64,000 nt of DNA. Origin: Rotaria sordida (Eukaryota > Rotifera > Eurotatoria > Philodinida > Philodinidae). Positions within the stretch are counted from its first letter, which is position 1. Each line of letters opens with the position of its first letter. The position numbers and the translations under genes were made by a program. The notes beneath the pieces are model-generated. The model saw only the letters and a list, made by a program, of their open reading frames with translations, searched no databases and had not been told where the DNA came from. This document shows, in pieces, positions 1-12,065 of this stretch. The stretch lies in NCBI GenBank assembly GCA_905250125.1, contig CAJNOL010000610.1, forward strand, positions 1 through 64,000, in the 5' to 3' direction.

Positions 1-641
1 GTTTATCATATGGTCAAAAGAATAAGAAGAACAAGAAGAAAAAAAAAACAAAAGAACATACACATTCATATTCATTCTAGTACATGGCAAACGAAATAAA
101 ATATTGAAAACATCACGTTGGATTGTATATATGTACACCCTTTTGACATCAATTTTTATATTCACACGTACACACGTATATAACAGGTCACTTTTTATAT
201 TCGAATGTCAAACTACTTGACCTATGATAATGACAATATAGAAAAATAACACCTCTATTTTGAAAAGATCTTCATTAGACAAGATTGGTCACGACATTTA
301 TTTTAATAAACAATTAGAGATTAACATTTCATATGAATAGAAAAGAAGAAAAACTAAATGGCATAGCAAGTATTATAGTTTATAACTGAATAAGCTATAC
401 TACGATTTACATTGATAGACATAGTCATTTTCTATGAAATGAATGACTTCAAGTAATATCCTTTTATCAATGAACATATACAGCTTAACAAAAAGAAAAA
501 GTATTTAACATGTCTCGCATTATTATGACAAAAGCGACGTTGACTGACCGATGATCTTCACTTTTCTTTTCCTCTTTGTTCTTTTGTTCTTCTCCCCAAG
601 AGTCTCGGATACAAAGACGAGCACTTCGGTCACTTTTTCAG

Positions 642-692
<51 letters not shown>

Positions 693-2244
693 ATGTGAGG
701 TTATTACTTTGAACGAACAAATTCTTCATTCTTTCTCTCCTTTCTTTTTGTCTTAATATGGACACACGTCAAAATGACCATAAGGTATGTGTGTGTTACT
801 TATAGATGAACAAACGAAGAGAAACAAGAAAAAAAAATCTATAAGAGAACTGACCGGAAATTGAACGCATACACATATAAAACAGGTGCTCTCATATGAA
901 CGAACAGATTTGTATTGCATAAGTTTCTTTTTTATTTCTTCTCTTCTATTATACAGACAATATTGACAAGTGTCATTTCCATCATCAGCTTGGTCTATCC
1001 GGAAGATAATTTTTATCATTGGAATATCACAAATAAGAAAGCTTTCTTTCCTTGATTGTAACACTCGTACAAACATATACGGTGCATCTAGTTATGAAAT
1101 ATATTATCCTTCATATATAGTGTCTAATCGCTGAACAAACAATTATACAGAAAGAAGAGTATGTAAGAAAAAAAAAAGAAGACTGAATGACAGTGTACGT
1201 GGTATATGTTTTATTATACACTTTCTCTTTTATGTTTTTTTTTTCGTTTCTATAAATATACGAAGTAATTTGATATCCTTACAGCGTTTCCAATTTAAAT
1301 AAAAAGAAAGTTTTGACCTTGTTTTCGTTTTGCTTAAGAACATTAACTAAGTAAGCAATCTCATTTTATATATATATATATATAATATTTATATCAACAT
1401 GGCCGTCGCTACCATTATATTGCTGCATATCATCAAACTAATGATGAGTATATGACGGGCTCCTACAACGAAAGGAATATAGTAGCATATAAAGTTATTC
1501 TCTCTCTCTCTCTCTCTCTCTCTCGTTCTTTTTTTTTTCAGCTGCTTTACACACTCTATAGCTCTTGTCGTATGCGACATTATATTGTTTATGAAAGTGC
1601 GAGATGCGACAAGGGTACATGAAGTGCTAGACAATATTTTTTTTTCATCTATCCTGTGGTCGATTTTGTGTTTTGTGTGTGTGTGTATTGTAATCATACA
1701 ATAGTTTTCTGTTGAGTTCTACTTGAACATCTAATCTATAGACCGATTGACATTTTGAGATGTTAGAAAATTCGGTTATTTTCTATAAGGATATATATAT
1801 ATATATTCTTCATTCTCTGTTCTCATTCTCTCCTACTTTTTGTTACTAAAAAAAAAAAGCGTGCCTTGGTGCTTTCCGAGTTTCTATTTCTCTCTCTCAT
1901 TTTTCCTTCTTCGAGGCTGAAAAATGAAAATCGTTTCTTTTTTTTCTCTTCTCCATCATCATCTCTCCGTCTTTCTCATTCTCATTCGTCTTTATGTTTA
2001 GCTATAATCATATGTATGTGTAATAGACATAAAGACACATACAATATGATGCCTATGATTTAGCAGTTCGTATTATTTTTAACAAAGGTCTTCATTTATT
2101 ACAGATAGTTCCTGTTAACACATTCTCATTCATCTTCTTTTTTCATCATCATTATCAAACATTATAATCATGACAAACAATAATATCAACAATAGTAATT
2201 TTTATTGATTAATTGAGCATTGGAAATTTTGCTCACGTTCAACG
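1..2244. other. Gene-free simple-sequence region
   Basis: I see no gene. The stretch is AT-rich and carries simple repeats: a long (TA)n run near 643-680, a (TC)n run near 1500-1524, a GT-rich tract near 1672-1690 and several poly-T runs. Open frames here are short, low in complexity and show no family motif. The last few hundred bases presumably hold the promoter and 5' leader of the SH3 gene that starts at 2245; a pyrimidine-AG site near 2102 could be an acceptor in that leader. Confidence 0.6.
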
Positions 2245-5200
2245 ATGTGGAAGAAAATCAAAGAAATTTTGTGTAAGCATACTGGTGAGTTTTTATCTTA
2301 TTATTTTTGTTGTTTTGATATTAGACATGCACAGTTGTTTTTATGCTGATACATAGATATATATATATATATATCTATATACATATATATAGATACCCAT
2401 CTGGTATCGCTTCACCATATATTGTCTGCATGTGTTCTATATAGAAGATCATACTAATGAATGACAACGATGGAATGTCTCAAATCATGTAGAATGCTTA
2501 TGATAAACGAGGCAAGCATGAATATAGAAATGCAACGATAAGCACATCCCTTTGGTTAATATTCTACAAAAAAAGTTTAGCGAGACAAGTAATGATGAGA
2601 TGCACATCAGCATTAATTTTTCAAAGTATAATATATAAAAGCATAGTCAATATTAGCTTGAGGAAATGTTCATATATATATATATATATATATATATAGC
2701 AAAGAAAAAGACTGAACTTGTTTGATTAGCTCTCGTTAAAAGACAAAAATCTTTAACCTTGGCCTTTTTTCTATCTACATATGTATGTATTTGATATTGT
2801 CAAAAAAAAAAAATGAAATCACACAAGAGAATAAATATTGTACTCAATATTAATATTATAGTAAATGAACGGACATCCGATATTTTTCAATCCGTTTGTA
2901 ATTTACAATAACTATAATCTTTGATTATTTTTATTTAGTTTACAAAGATGAATCAACTACTGTATCAGGACAAAGTACGGTAACAACCTCGGTGATTAAC
3001 CTCAAACTTTCACCACCAACACCATCACGACAAACGGAAACACTTCATCATCATCATCATCATCATCATCATCGACCCTATCGAAAAGTAGTCGGCAAAA
3101 GTACTTTGAACAAGACTGATGAACATTGCCGTTCATTGTTTAATCTTTTACCCATCTCACTTCGTCCTCGTCATCTAAATCAAACTTCAAATAACAAAGG
3201 CATTGATGCTGTAAGTATGAAACAACGAGTGACAGAAAGAGAGCGCTAGAAAAAAGAGAAGAGAATGACCGAGAATAAAAAAAAAAGATCTATTACGTCA
3301 TATTGTCGTTTCGACTAGTGTACTGACACTGCATTCATCTATCATCAATGCATCATATATACATAACAAGAATAAAGAGCGGTCATAGTGGTTCTACGAC
3401 TAAAGAACAAATTGACTTTTATTTCTTCTTTTTTTTAATATACAATAGAATTGTAATCATCATAAGAATATTTCATAGGAAACAAGACTGATGTAATCAT
3501 CATCATTATTATAGATAAATTTATTCTAACTATTTTATTGTATTGACTGATGATGATGATGATTATTCTTTACAGTAAAAAATGATAAATTCAATCAAGT
3601 GTTCTTTTGATTTTCTCTTTCTTCTATTTCAACTTGTCATTTATCATTTCATAATCAGATCAAATATATATTTATTCTATCACTAAGAATTGTTGCTTTT
3701 TCTGATATAATCAGAAGTCTACTCATTTATATTCATTTGTTCGTTGTCAATTCTCTCTAGTGGCTATACTTGATGAAAGAATATATTGAGATCTTTAACT
3801 ACGTAGTTATTATTAGTATTATTTACTAAAGATAAATGACAAACATAACCTATCCTTGATAATTTTGTCAAATGGATTATATTCATTAAAATAATACAAA
3901 AATAATAATCATAATTATCTCAATTATTCTAATCAAATTTTATCTTTCTTGATCATGATTACTCAATTCTTTATTCTCGAGGGTACATTTTATTCTCATT
4001 ATAATCAGTTGTTGTCACTGAGTTGATTTCATTGTTTAAATGAAACTAGGCGCATTTTTCATTCTGTCTCTTAGTCTTGTTCTCATTCATCTCGCACAAC
4101 AGAAACTTAATTATTCATGATTAAGAATTTACATAGCGCATAGAGAAAAAAACAGAAAAAAAAGATGCTGATAATCATGATAAAGAAAAAGAAAACATCC
4201 ATGAAGTAATAAATACTCCATATGATGACATGTTTGAGTTGCATCTCCGATTTTGTTCACCCCCCTTCCCTCCGCCTTGTTTCCTATAAACTAATCATCA
4301 TGATTTGATGCTTGATTAAATTTCATTTTACTTTCAAACATCTATAGTTTTTTCCACTAGCAAATTATTTACACAAATTTAGAGAAGTTAAATAGAAACT
4401 AGTGAGAAAAAAAAAAGATAGAAGAATAAAAAAAAAAAAGAAAAACGTAAAATAACCTACAACTCTTTCTCTCTCTCATTCTATGAAATTTTTTTCTTCA
4501 TCATATATTTTTATTGACTAAAGGTAATCCCAAGTAAACATTGTTTTTATATACAAAAATCAAAGCAAGAAAAAAAAAACGGACATAGACTTAACTCTAC
4601 ATGATGTTTTACTTATTTCTTTAGTCAACAACAACAACAACACAAGTATCACCATCGATTGATATATTTGGAACTGATTACGATTCTGGTTATATGTCTC
4701 AAAGTATTTTAAATCGTACACCATCATATGCATCATGTTATTCAGCTGTAGCAACAACTGTTCCAATACCATCAATAAATCGACATGGTTCAATTGAAAG
4801 TTTATTAAATGGACATTCAAAATCTAATCCAGCTAATATACGTGTTCTTGTACGAAAAAATTTTGAATCATTTGCTCAAGGACATATTTCTGTTACGAAA
4901 GGTATGAAAATTTTATAGAGACGAAAAAAAGAAAAACAAAACTTATCTGTTTTATTTTTATCTTTAGGTACCATCGTTACTGCTTTATTTGCACGTGGTC
5001 CATGGCTTTATATACGTTTAGAATCGAATGGACAATCAGGTTATATTCCATGTATTATATGTTCCTTATATAAAAATCATATGATAATAAATGAGAAAAA
5101 TTATTATCAACATCCTCATTTATCAATGTCATCAACAGATTCAGTATCAAATAAAGATGATGAACTTGATTTAACTATAATATCAAAACATAATGATAAA

Positions 5201-7727
5201 TATTTCATACATCCATATAAACAACAACAAATGAATCGTTATTTATCATATAGTTCAACTATAATTAATGATCAAGAAAAATCTAAAGAACATTCCAAAA
5301 AACATTTTGTACGAACAAATTTAATTGAACGTGAAAGACGTAATACATGTACTTTACCTCCACCATTACCAGTATCATCATTATCATCAACATTAAATTC
5401 AGTAAAAGATCGTCGATTAACAGTTAATTCAATAAATTGGCCTAGTACAACAAAAAATTCAGAAATTGTTGGTATTCATCAAATAAATGATGGATCAACA
5501 GTAATAAATAATGGAGGAATACCATTATCACAACGAGATACAGATTCATCAAGTACACAAGATTCTGGTTATTCAGAATCAACACCTTATTTTCTTGTAC
5601 AACAAATTACACCCGATACTGAACAAATATCAACAGTAACCAATACGTCAAAAGTATTTTCTTTTTTTGTTTTCAATGATTTTCATTTCACGAAATATTT
5701 CGATAAGAATAAGAGATATCAATGGAAATGTTCTTATTATTCTATGAGATATCTTATAGATTGAATTTCACACAAAAAAAAGAAAACATATTATTTTGTC
5801 TTTTATGAATAAAACGATGAATGTGTAAATTAAAGAAAAAAAAAAATTTCATATATTCTTTGAATGAATAAAAAAGAACATTATTTTTGATTAATGAGTT
5901 TTCCCGTCTTTGGTATTTTAGCGGAAAAATAAAATGAATAATAGAAGATAATTTGTATAAAGAAAATAGAAATAGATTATGCATTATAAATATATATATA
6001 TATATATATACCCTATGCTATCATTAAAAAAAAAAGAAAAAAGTGTAAATTATTAATATTTTTTTTGTTCGTTTTTTTTCAAGTATGAAAAGAATATAAA
6101 AAGCGGCGGTGTATAATGTGGTTTGTCGAGCCCTTACAAAATTTAAGTGGTTTATATATATTGTGTGTGATTGTTCGAGGAATAGAGAAAGAGACGTTAA
6201 AAGAGCATGTCTCCTGAATAGTAGATAGAATATTCATGAGAAAAAAAACGAGTTTTTTTCTCTTGGTTGGTTTCTGTAACTGATGTCAGTTTAACATGAC
6301 TTAATTTGTTTTTTTTTTGAGTGTTTCTGAAATATCTGTCAGGAAATTCATGTAGAAGTTTATCATTGAGATGAGAAATGATATATAAGAAATAGATATC
6401 ATTTATAATCCAAGGTAGAAGTGCGAAGAACAAATGATTGTATTAAGATTAAGTATGATTATGAAAAGTGTTGCACGAATGTATTTCGAGATTTTTAATT
6501 TAACTTATTTAATCGTATCTCTCATAGATAAACACAGAATGATATTGTTTTAGTTTATAGAGAATTTAAAAATTGGTATTGTTTTTTTATTTTTATTCGA
6601 AGAAATCGACTTCATCACCTCATTATGCTACTATCCGACATACAAATCTACTTAAAATTCCTGACACAACAAATACATATCATAGTTCACTTCGTCGTCA
6701 TAATCAACCAACAACTAGATCCAATCGTCCTGTACAATATCGACATACACTTGTAAATGGATTATCAATAAATACAATGTCAACAAATAATATAAATAAA
6801 CGTCATTCATTTGGTACATTTTATATAAATGATAATGATAATTATGATCAATCATCAACAAAATCTATTAATATAATAAATAATTCTTTTTCTACACGTC
6901 CAAATGATTATGCATTAGTACGAAATATTCGTCATGATAAAGATAATATTTATCAACAAATAAAACCTACTATACATAATCTACCTGAAAGTCATCAACA
7001 AATTCCTGCAAGTATTTTTTTACATCATCATCGTCAACATCAAAAACAACAATTTGGTAGTTCACATAGTGCATTTCGACCTGTACAACCAACAATAAAA
7101 TCAAAACGTGCATCAAGTGAAGGTCATTCGCCTTCAAGTGAGCATCATATATCATCTTCAACAACATCTATATCATCATCATCGTCATCATCATTAGCAT
7201 CATCACCACCAAATTCTTCTATATCAAATAGAAAAAAATTACATTTATTAAAACAAAGACGTTTATCATGTGAGTTACCTGTACCAATATTAACACGTAT
7301 AAATTCAAATAGTTTAACACGTTCAGTTTGTGATCAAACATCAACGACAAAATTCAATGATATTTCACGTACAATGAGTGATACATTATGTGATCAATTT
7401 AGTGAAATTAATCTAGATGCTATTGAAAAAGATTCACTTGCACAACCAATTATAAATAAAAATGAACAAAATATTAAAAAAAATGTAAATATTCAACAAA
7501 ATTTATATACAATAATAAAAGATTATCGAAGTTCACGTGCTTCATTTTCCGTTAAACGTGGTGATTATGTTCATATAATTAAACAAGTTGGACGTGCATG
7601 TTTTCTTGTTCGAAAACAAAATAATGGACAAACTGGTTTTTTACCTAAAGCATTAATGATACCAACAACAACGACAAAAATTGATACTTTTCTTGAAATG
7701 CATGGTTATCGAGAGACAGTTATTTAA
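2245..7727 (+). CDS. Two-SH3-domain scaffold protein, five exons
   Basis: The model has exons 2245-2284, 2939-3210, 4625-4901, 4968-5653 and 6603-7727. All junctions are GT..AG and the phases agree, giving about 799 residues. Residues about 46-60 include a polyhistidine run coded by CAT repeats. The first SH3 domain spans the exon 3/4 junction (about 176-235): an ALYDF-like start reading VLVRKNFES, the GPWLYIRL tryptophan strand and a GYIPC end. The second SH3 lies at the very C-terminus (about 725-777), with a KDYRSS start, a KRGDYVHI strand and a TGFLPK end. Between them lie about 490 residues rich in Ser, Asn, Thr and His with little predicted structure. SH3 domains bind proline-rich peptides, so a scaffold or adaptor role is inferred. 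I could not name an orthologue. The first exon codes only 13 residues and its start is the least certain part. Confidence 0.7.
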
Positions 7728-8625
7728 TTTTACATATTCTTTTTTCGATTTTTTTTTCATTGTCTTTTGTTTTTTAGTTGTGAATTAATATAATTATTAT
7801 TGTACGCTCCATTTTTTTTTGTTTGTTTTGTTTTTCTAGTCCTTGAAAGGTTTTCTTTTTGTTTTTTTTTTGCTTCTCTATAATCTTTACTTAATGTTTC
7901 GGTCTGTGTTACGCACATTATAATCCATTCAATAATGTTCTCTAACATATGTATAAGTATATATATTTGTTCTTATTCATAAATTGTATTTAATATAGAG
8001 AACTTGACATGTAACGACAGAAAAAGAACTACTTAGGATAATAAAAAAGAAATAAAGAAAAATTTTGCTATTCAAAAATCTAATATTGATTTTGTGATTG
8101 AATGTTTCAGTTATGTTTTAAACATATCTTCAGATAATAAATAGCCGTTTAGTTAAAATCAATATTATAATGAAATTATAACTCAGACAGTAATTCATTT
8201 GTTCATCAGTAGACATTTTAGTTTATTGTCTTTCTTTTTCTTCTGTATATGCTATTCGTTAGATTCGAACAGTGGTACTAGATATTTATTATCTCATAAA
8301 GCCAATCATTCAAAATTTAATAAATATCGTTATATCGTTTTAATGTATATGAAGATACGAATATTCTATTTAGAAATAATTATTGAAATATTTGTTTCAT
8401 GATTTAATATTGTATATTTATATAGTTTAAAAATCTTACCAGTCTATTCTTACTACAATGATCATTTCTAAGAAATTAGATTGATTGTTATACGAGAGAA
8501 TTTATCGATTGTATGAAATTTATATAAAAGAATAAATCTAATTTAATATAAAAATTATTCTAATCAAATTATTGATAAAATATCTTATCCAATATGTACT
8601 TATATATGAAGACAAATAAGAGAAC
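7728..8625. other. Intergenic spacer, SH3 gene to tRNA
   Basis: About 900 bases of AT-rich DNA with poly-T runs just after the SH3 gene stop, which probably hold its 3' untranslated region. Open frames at 7757-7948 and 8199-8402 are low-complexity and show no motif. I see no further gene. Confidence 0.5.
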
Positions 8626-8697
8626 GGCCTGATGGTCTAGTGGTATGATTCGCGCTTCGGGTGCGTGAGGTTCCGGGTTCGATCCCCGGTCAGGCCC
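8626..8697 (+). tRNA. tRNA-Pro (anticodon CGG)
   Basis: A 72-nt cloverleaf can be folded by eye. The 7-bp acceptor stem pairs GGCCTGA with TCAGGCC. The D arm contains GGTCTAGTGGTA. The anticodon loop is TTCGGGT, with CGG at 8658-8660. The T arm has the box-B sequence GGTTCGATCC, and C at 8697 is the discriminator. It has no intron, and CCA is not encoded. A run of seven T at about 8706-8712 is a typical RNA polymerase III terminator. It is an isolated tRNA gene between the SH3 gene and a decayed transposon. Confidence 0.95.
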
Positions 8698-8705
8698 TGC
8701 GAGAT

Positions 8706-8712
8706 ATTTTTT
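8706..8712 (+). terminator. Pol III T-run after tRNA-Pro
   Basis: Seven consecutive T residues lie nine bases after the tRNA 3' end, the usual termination signal for RNA polymerase III. Confidence 0.7.
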
Positions 8713-8999
8713 TGTTCTTCCTTTTACTTTTTTTTTGCTATTAGACATTATAAACCCATTTGATTGTTCCTCCTCTTACTCGAAGCTATTGCTAATAAAT
8801 CATGTATTACATAGCTTCTACGTTTCTTTTTCATATCAATAAAATGCTCAAACTATTCTCTCTAACTATAATGATCTATTGTATAAACATTAGATTTTGA
8901 CAAAAAAATTTGATGATCATATAATACAAGGCATATTTTTGCTTGCAAGGTAGTTAATATATATATTTTTTGATATGTAAGCATATTTTAATTTAGTTA

Positions 9000-10121
9000 T
9001 ATTCAATTTTTATTTGAAAGGTAAAGTTTTTATCAAAAATTATACCATAGTGTTTCTTTATTCTGATGACTATTATGACTAGATTAAACATTTATCAAGA
9101 TTATTTAGAATTTACTGCTTGTGAAAAAGATATAAATTTTTTTCAAGACATATTGATAATTGACGAAAACACGGATACACTATAGTTTAATTGTAAGTCT
9201 ACTATTGTGAGATAGTATCGTTATATTCCTATTGTTTTAATTATTTCAGCATTGGTCTTTCTTCAAAGTTTTCAAATAATATGACTTTTATTTTTTACTT
9301 TAGTATATCATTAATAAATAAACTACAGAATACTATATAAAGCTATTATTCGAGATATTGTTAACAACTTTCAAAAATACAACAATATCAGTTACAGAAG
9401 ATTCTAGTTGTCACTTTTTATCGAAAACGTTTAGAATGGTTTGATTTATTCATTGATAATTGAAATTCAAAAATAGTTTATACTAAATCGATTCGTTGTT
9501 CTTAATATTGTTGAAAACAAAGGCACCGAAGCAAAAGTGTATCTTTAATACATCATTGAACATTATTCAAATCTTCCATTATTAATAATATTTTTTTCAT
9601 ATTCGACGAAATTCATGATATCAAAAAGATCGAGAGAATATATTAAAATCTCTTCGATTGAATAAATATTCTTATATGTTATTAATTGCTTCTATAACTG
9701 ACAGACATGGGCGAGTTCGAGTTATTCATTCAAAAAAAAGCATAAATCGATGATTCAACACAGAAATTAGTTTCAAAAGATATTGATGGCTTTCTACAGG
9801 AAGAAAATTTAACCAGTGATCTTATTTTCCAAAAAACAAAATTCATATCAATCTCTTAATAAACCTGCTAGAAAAATTATGTGTGCTTCTGCTACATCAA
9901 CATCAATTGAACATGTGTTTTCTCAAAGCAATTTTTTAATGAAGTCGAATCCTTCAAATTTTTCACAAGCTAATATTTGTATCAAGGCTTCGCGGTATCA
10001 CATGGAATATCATAGTCGTGAAATGGTTTTCAGAAAAGTGAAATTTATTAATACATTTATTCGCATGATTAATTATACAAAATATTATACTATTGAGAGC
10101 AATCGAAAAGTAGTGACATAG
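9000..10121 (+). pseudogene. Decayed hAT transposase (C-terminal dimerisation region recognisable)
   Basis: The frame at 9816-10121 reads SLNKPARKIMCASATSTSIEHVF and continues FSQSNFLM. This matches the C-terminal dimerisation block of hAT-superfamily transposases, whose usual pattern is LARKIL-C-PATST-SERVFS followed by a short R-x-x-L-S-P-x-x-V segment. Upstream of 9816 the same frame is closed by stops. The segment from about 9000 codes only broken stretches, so this is a relic rather than an active gene. The upstream limit is a guess, and I did not find clear terminal inverted repeats or an 8-bp target duplication. In intact elements the enzyme performs cut-and-paste transposition; here that function must be lost. 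Confidence 0.65.
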
Positions 10122-10129
10122 GTACTTTA

Positions 10130-12050
10130 TTTCTGTATAGAAATTTTCTCTTTATATGTAGTGATAGTTACAAAATCATACTCTATTTTTTCTGTCATAT
10201 TTGATAATTCTTCAACTAATATCATAATAATAAAATTTCGATAAGAGATGTTTGTTATAAAGTGTAACAATAAAATTAGATCATATTGTCGTCGATGTAT
10301 GTTCTCCTTTTGTTCTTCTCTCATACTCACACCCATACACCCTTGAATTAGATTGGCATTCAATAAGAAGACAACGATGCATCTTTAAAAGACATTATAT
10401 CAGTTATTAATAAAATTTGAATCAATTCACTGCTTTTAGATTCTACAATAGGACGAGATTTTGTATTTCGTTTATTTATTCATTCATCGTTATCTATTTT
10501 ACTGTGCTCTAATGGCTAGAATGCAGAACTACTTATAGAACAAAACAAAATTGTATTTTTGTTAACTATACTGAAATAGACAAGAACGTTGTCGATATAA
10601 AAATATAGTAACTATCTTTTCTTTGTTTTTTTATAAAAAATGCTTATAGAAGTAGCTATGTGTCCCATGAGATGGATGAGAAGTTAATCGAGAAACTTAT
10701 GTCCTATTCCATGTGGAGCTCTGATTTGCATTTTAACATCTTTGGAGTACAAAAAGACATTAATTTAAATGTTAATAAATATTTGTTTGCTTGTAAACAA
10801 TTTTGTTGATAAGGCTATAGTAGTTGTGTCATTTTATTTTATGTAAGACTATTCTTATTTTATTTTTGTGCATAAAAAATTAGAAACAAGATATTGAGTT
10901 ATGAAAATATTATTGTTAATATTGTTTATAAAAATAACCAGGAAACGGAAAAACATAGCAAAACAAAACAACTTGACTTGCTCAGTTCTGATAACTGAAA
11001 CGAAATTTTGATCTAATACCAAAATAATACAATATATTATTAATTTCAAAGTATGGAGAACTATTTTTTCGGGATGAATGCAATTCTCCACGTGGAAATT
11101 GAACGAAAAATACATAGTTGTGTACTATTCATTGTTAAGCAAAGTAAATATTTTAGTATATAACAAAGCATTTTATTCTCATGTTCTTGATTATCTTCTA
11201 ACTGATTCATATTCAGATCAATTCATAGGAAGAATACTTGAAGCTACATAGTATATGATCTTTGACCAATCAATTCAATTAATATATATATATATATAAA
11301 ATATGATTTATTTATATGCAAATCAAAAGATAATATTTCTGTCAAATTAGCTGAATAAAATTAATGATTTCTAATCGTTAACGCTAATATAAATAGTTCA
11401 AAGACTTTCATTCTATCGAGATTTTAATTTTATATAAAACATAATAGTTAAACCTTAATATTCCAAATATAATGAAAAAAGATCGTGTGCCGTGTTTTTT
11501 TTTTGATATACGATCAAGCACTTTAAAATACCTCAAAATCATCTATGACTTTATGCTATAATATTTTAATCTCTTTTAATCGTTTAAGACACTTTATTTC
11601 TTGATGATTTTTCATTTTTTTTTATTTAACAACAATTATTATAATAAATGCATTATTCTATTGTCACGCATAATTATATATATATAAATAACACAGATCA
11701 TATGCGTGACACATTCGGCTTTTCTTTCTTTTATTCTTTCCTATTCAACATATTTCAATGTTAAATTATGGAAAAGTACTTGATTGATTCTAGGCCATGC
11801 ATATTATATTAGTAGCGTCCTCTGGTAAACTTTTTTTTCCTCATTGGTTTATATGGGAACAGCTGTTTTAAGGACGATAAAAGCCTATCATTATTCACAC
11901 TTGTCGAATAGAAACGAATAACAAAATATCTAAAACAAATAGTCTACAAATAATTTTTATAGAAATTTTAAAAACATATCTTCCTCGTATTTCTATCAAT
12001 TAAAAAGCTATAAATATATACATAAATTTGATTTCTTTTTTTTTTTTTAG
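10130..12050. other. Intergenic region before the TBC gene
   Basis: About 1.9 kb of AT-rich DNA with a (TA)n run near 11284-11299 and several poly-T tracts. Short open frames on the minus strand (10127-10363, 10855-11115) are low-complexity and give no recognisable motif. The last part presumably includes the promoter of the TBC1D30-like gene; a pyrimidine tract ending in AG at 12049-12050 abuts its first coding exon. Confidence 0.5.
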
Positions 12051-12065
12051 TTTATTCGAATAATT

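Noticed and set aside
753..2063. Open frames at 753-1076 (-), 1389-1697 (-) and 1866-2063 (+)
   Set aside because: Built from simple repeats and poly-T/poly-A; no domain, no splice partners and no coding-like composition.
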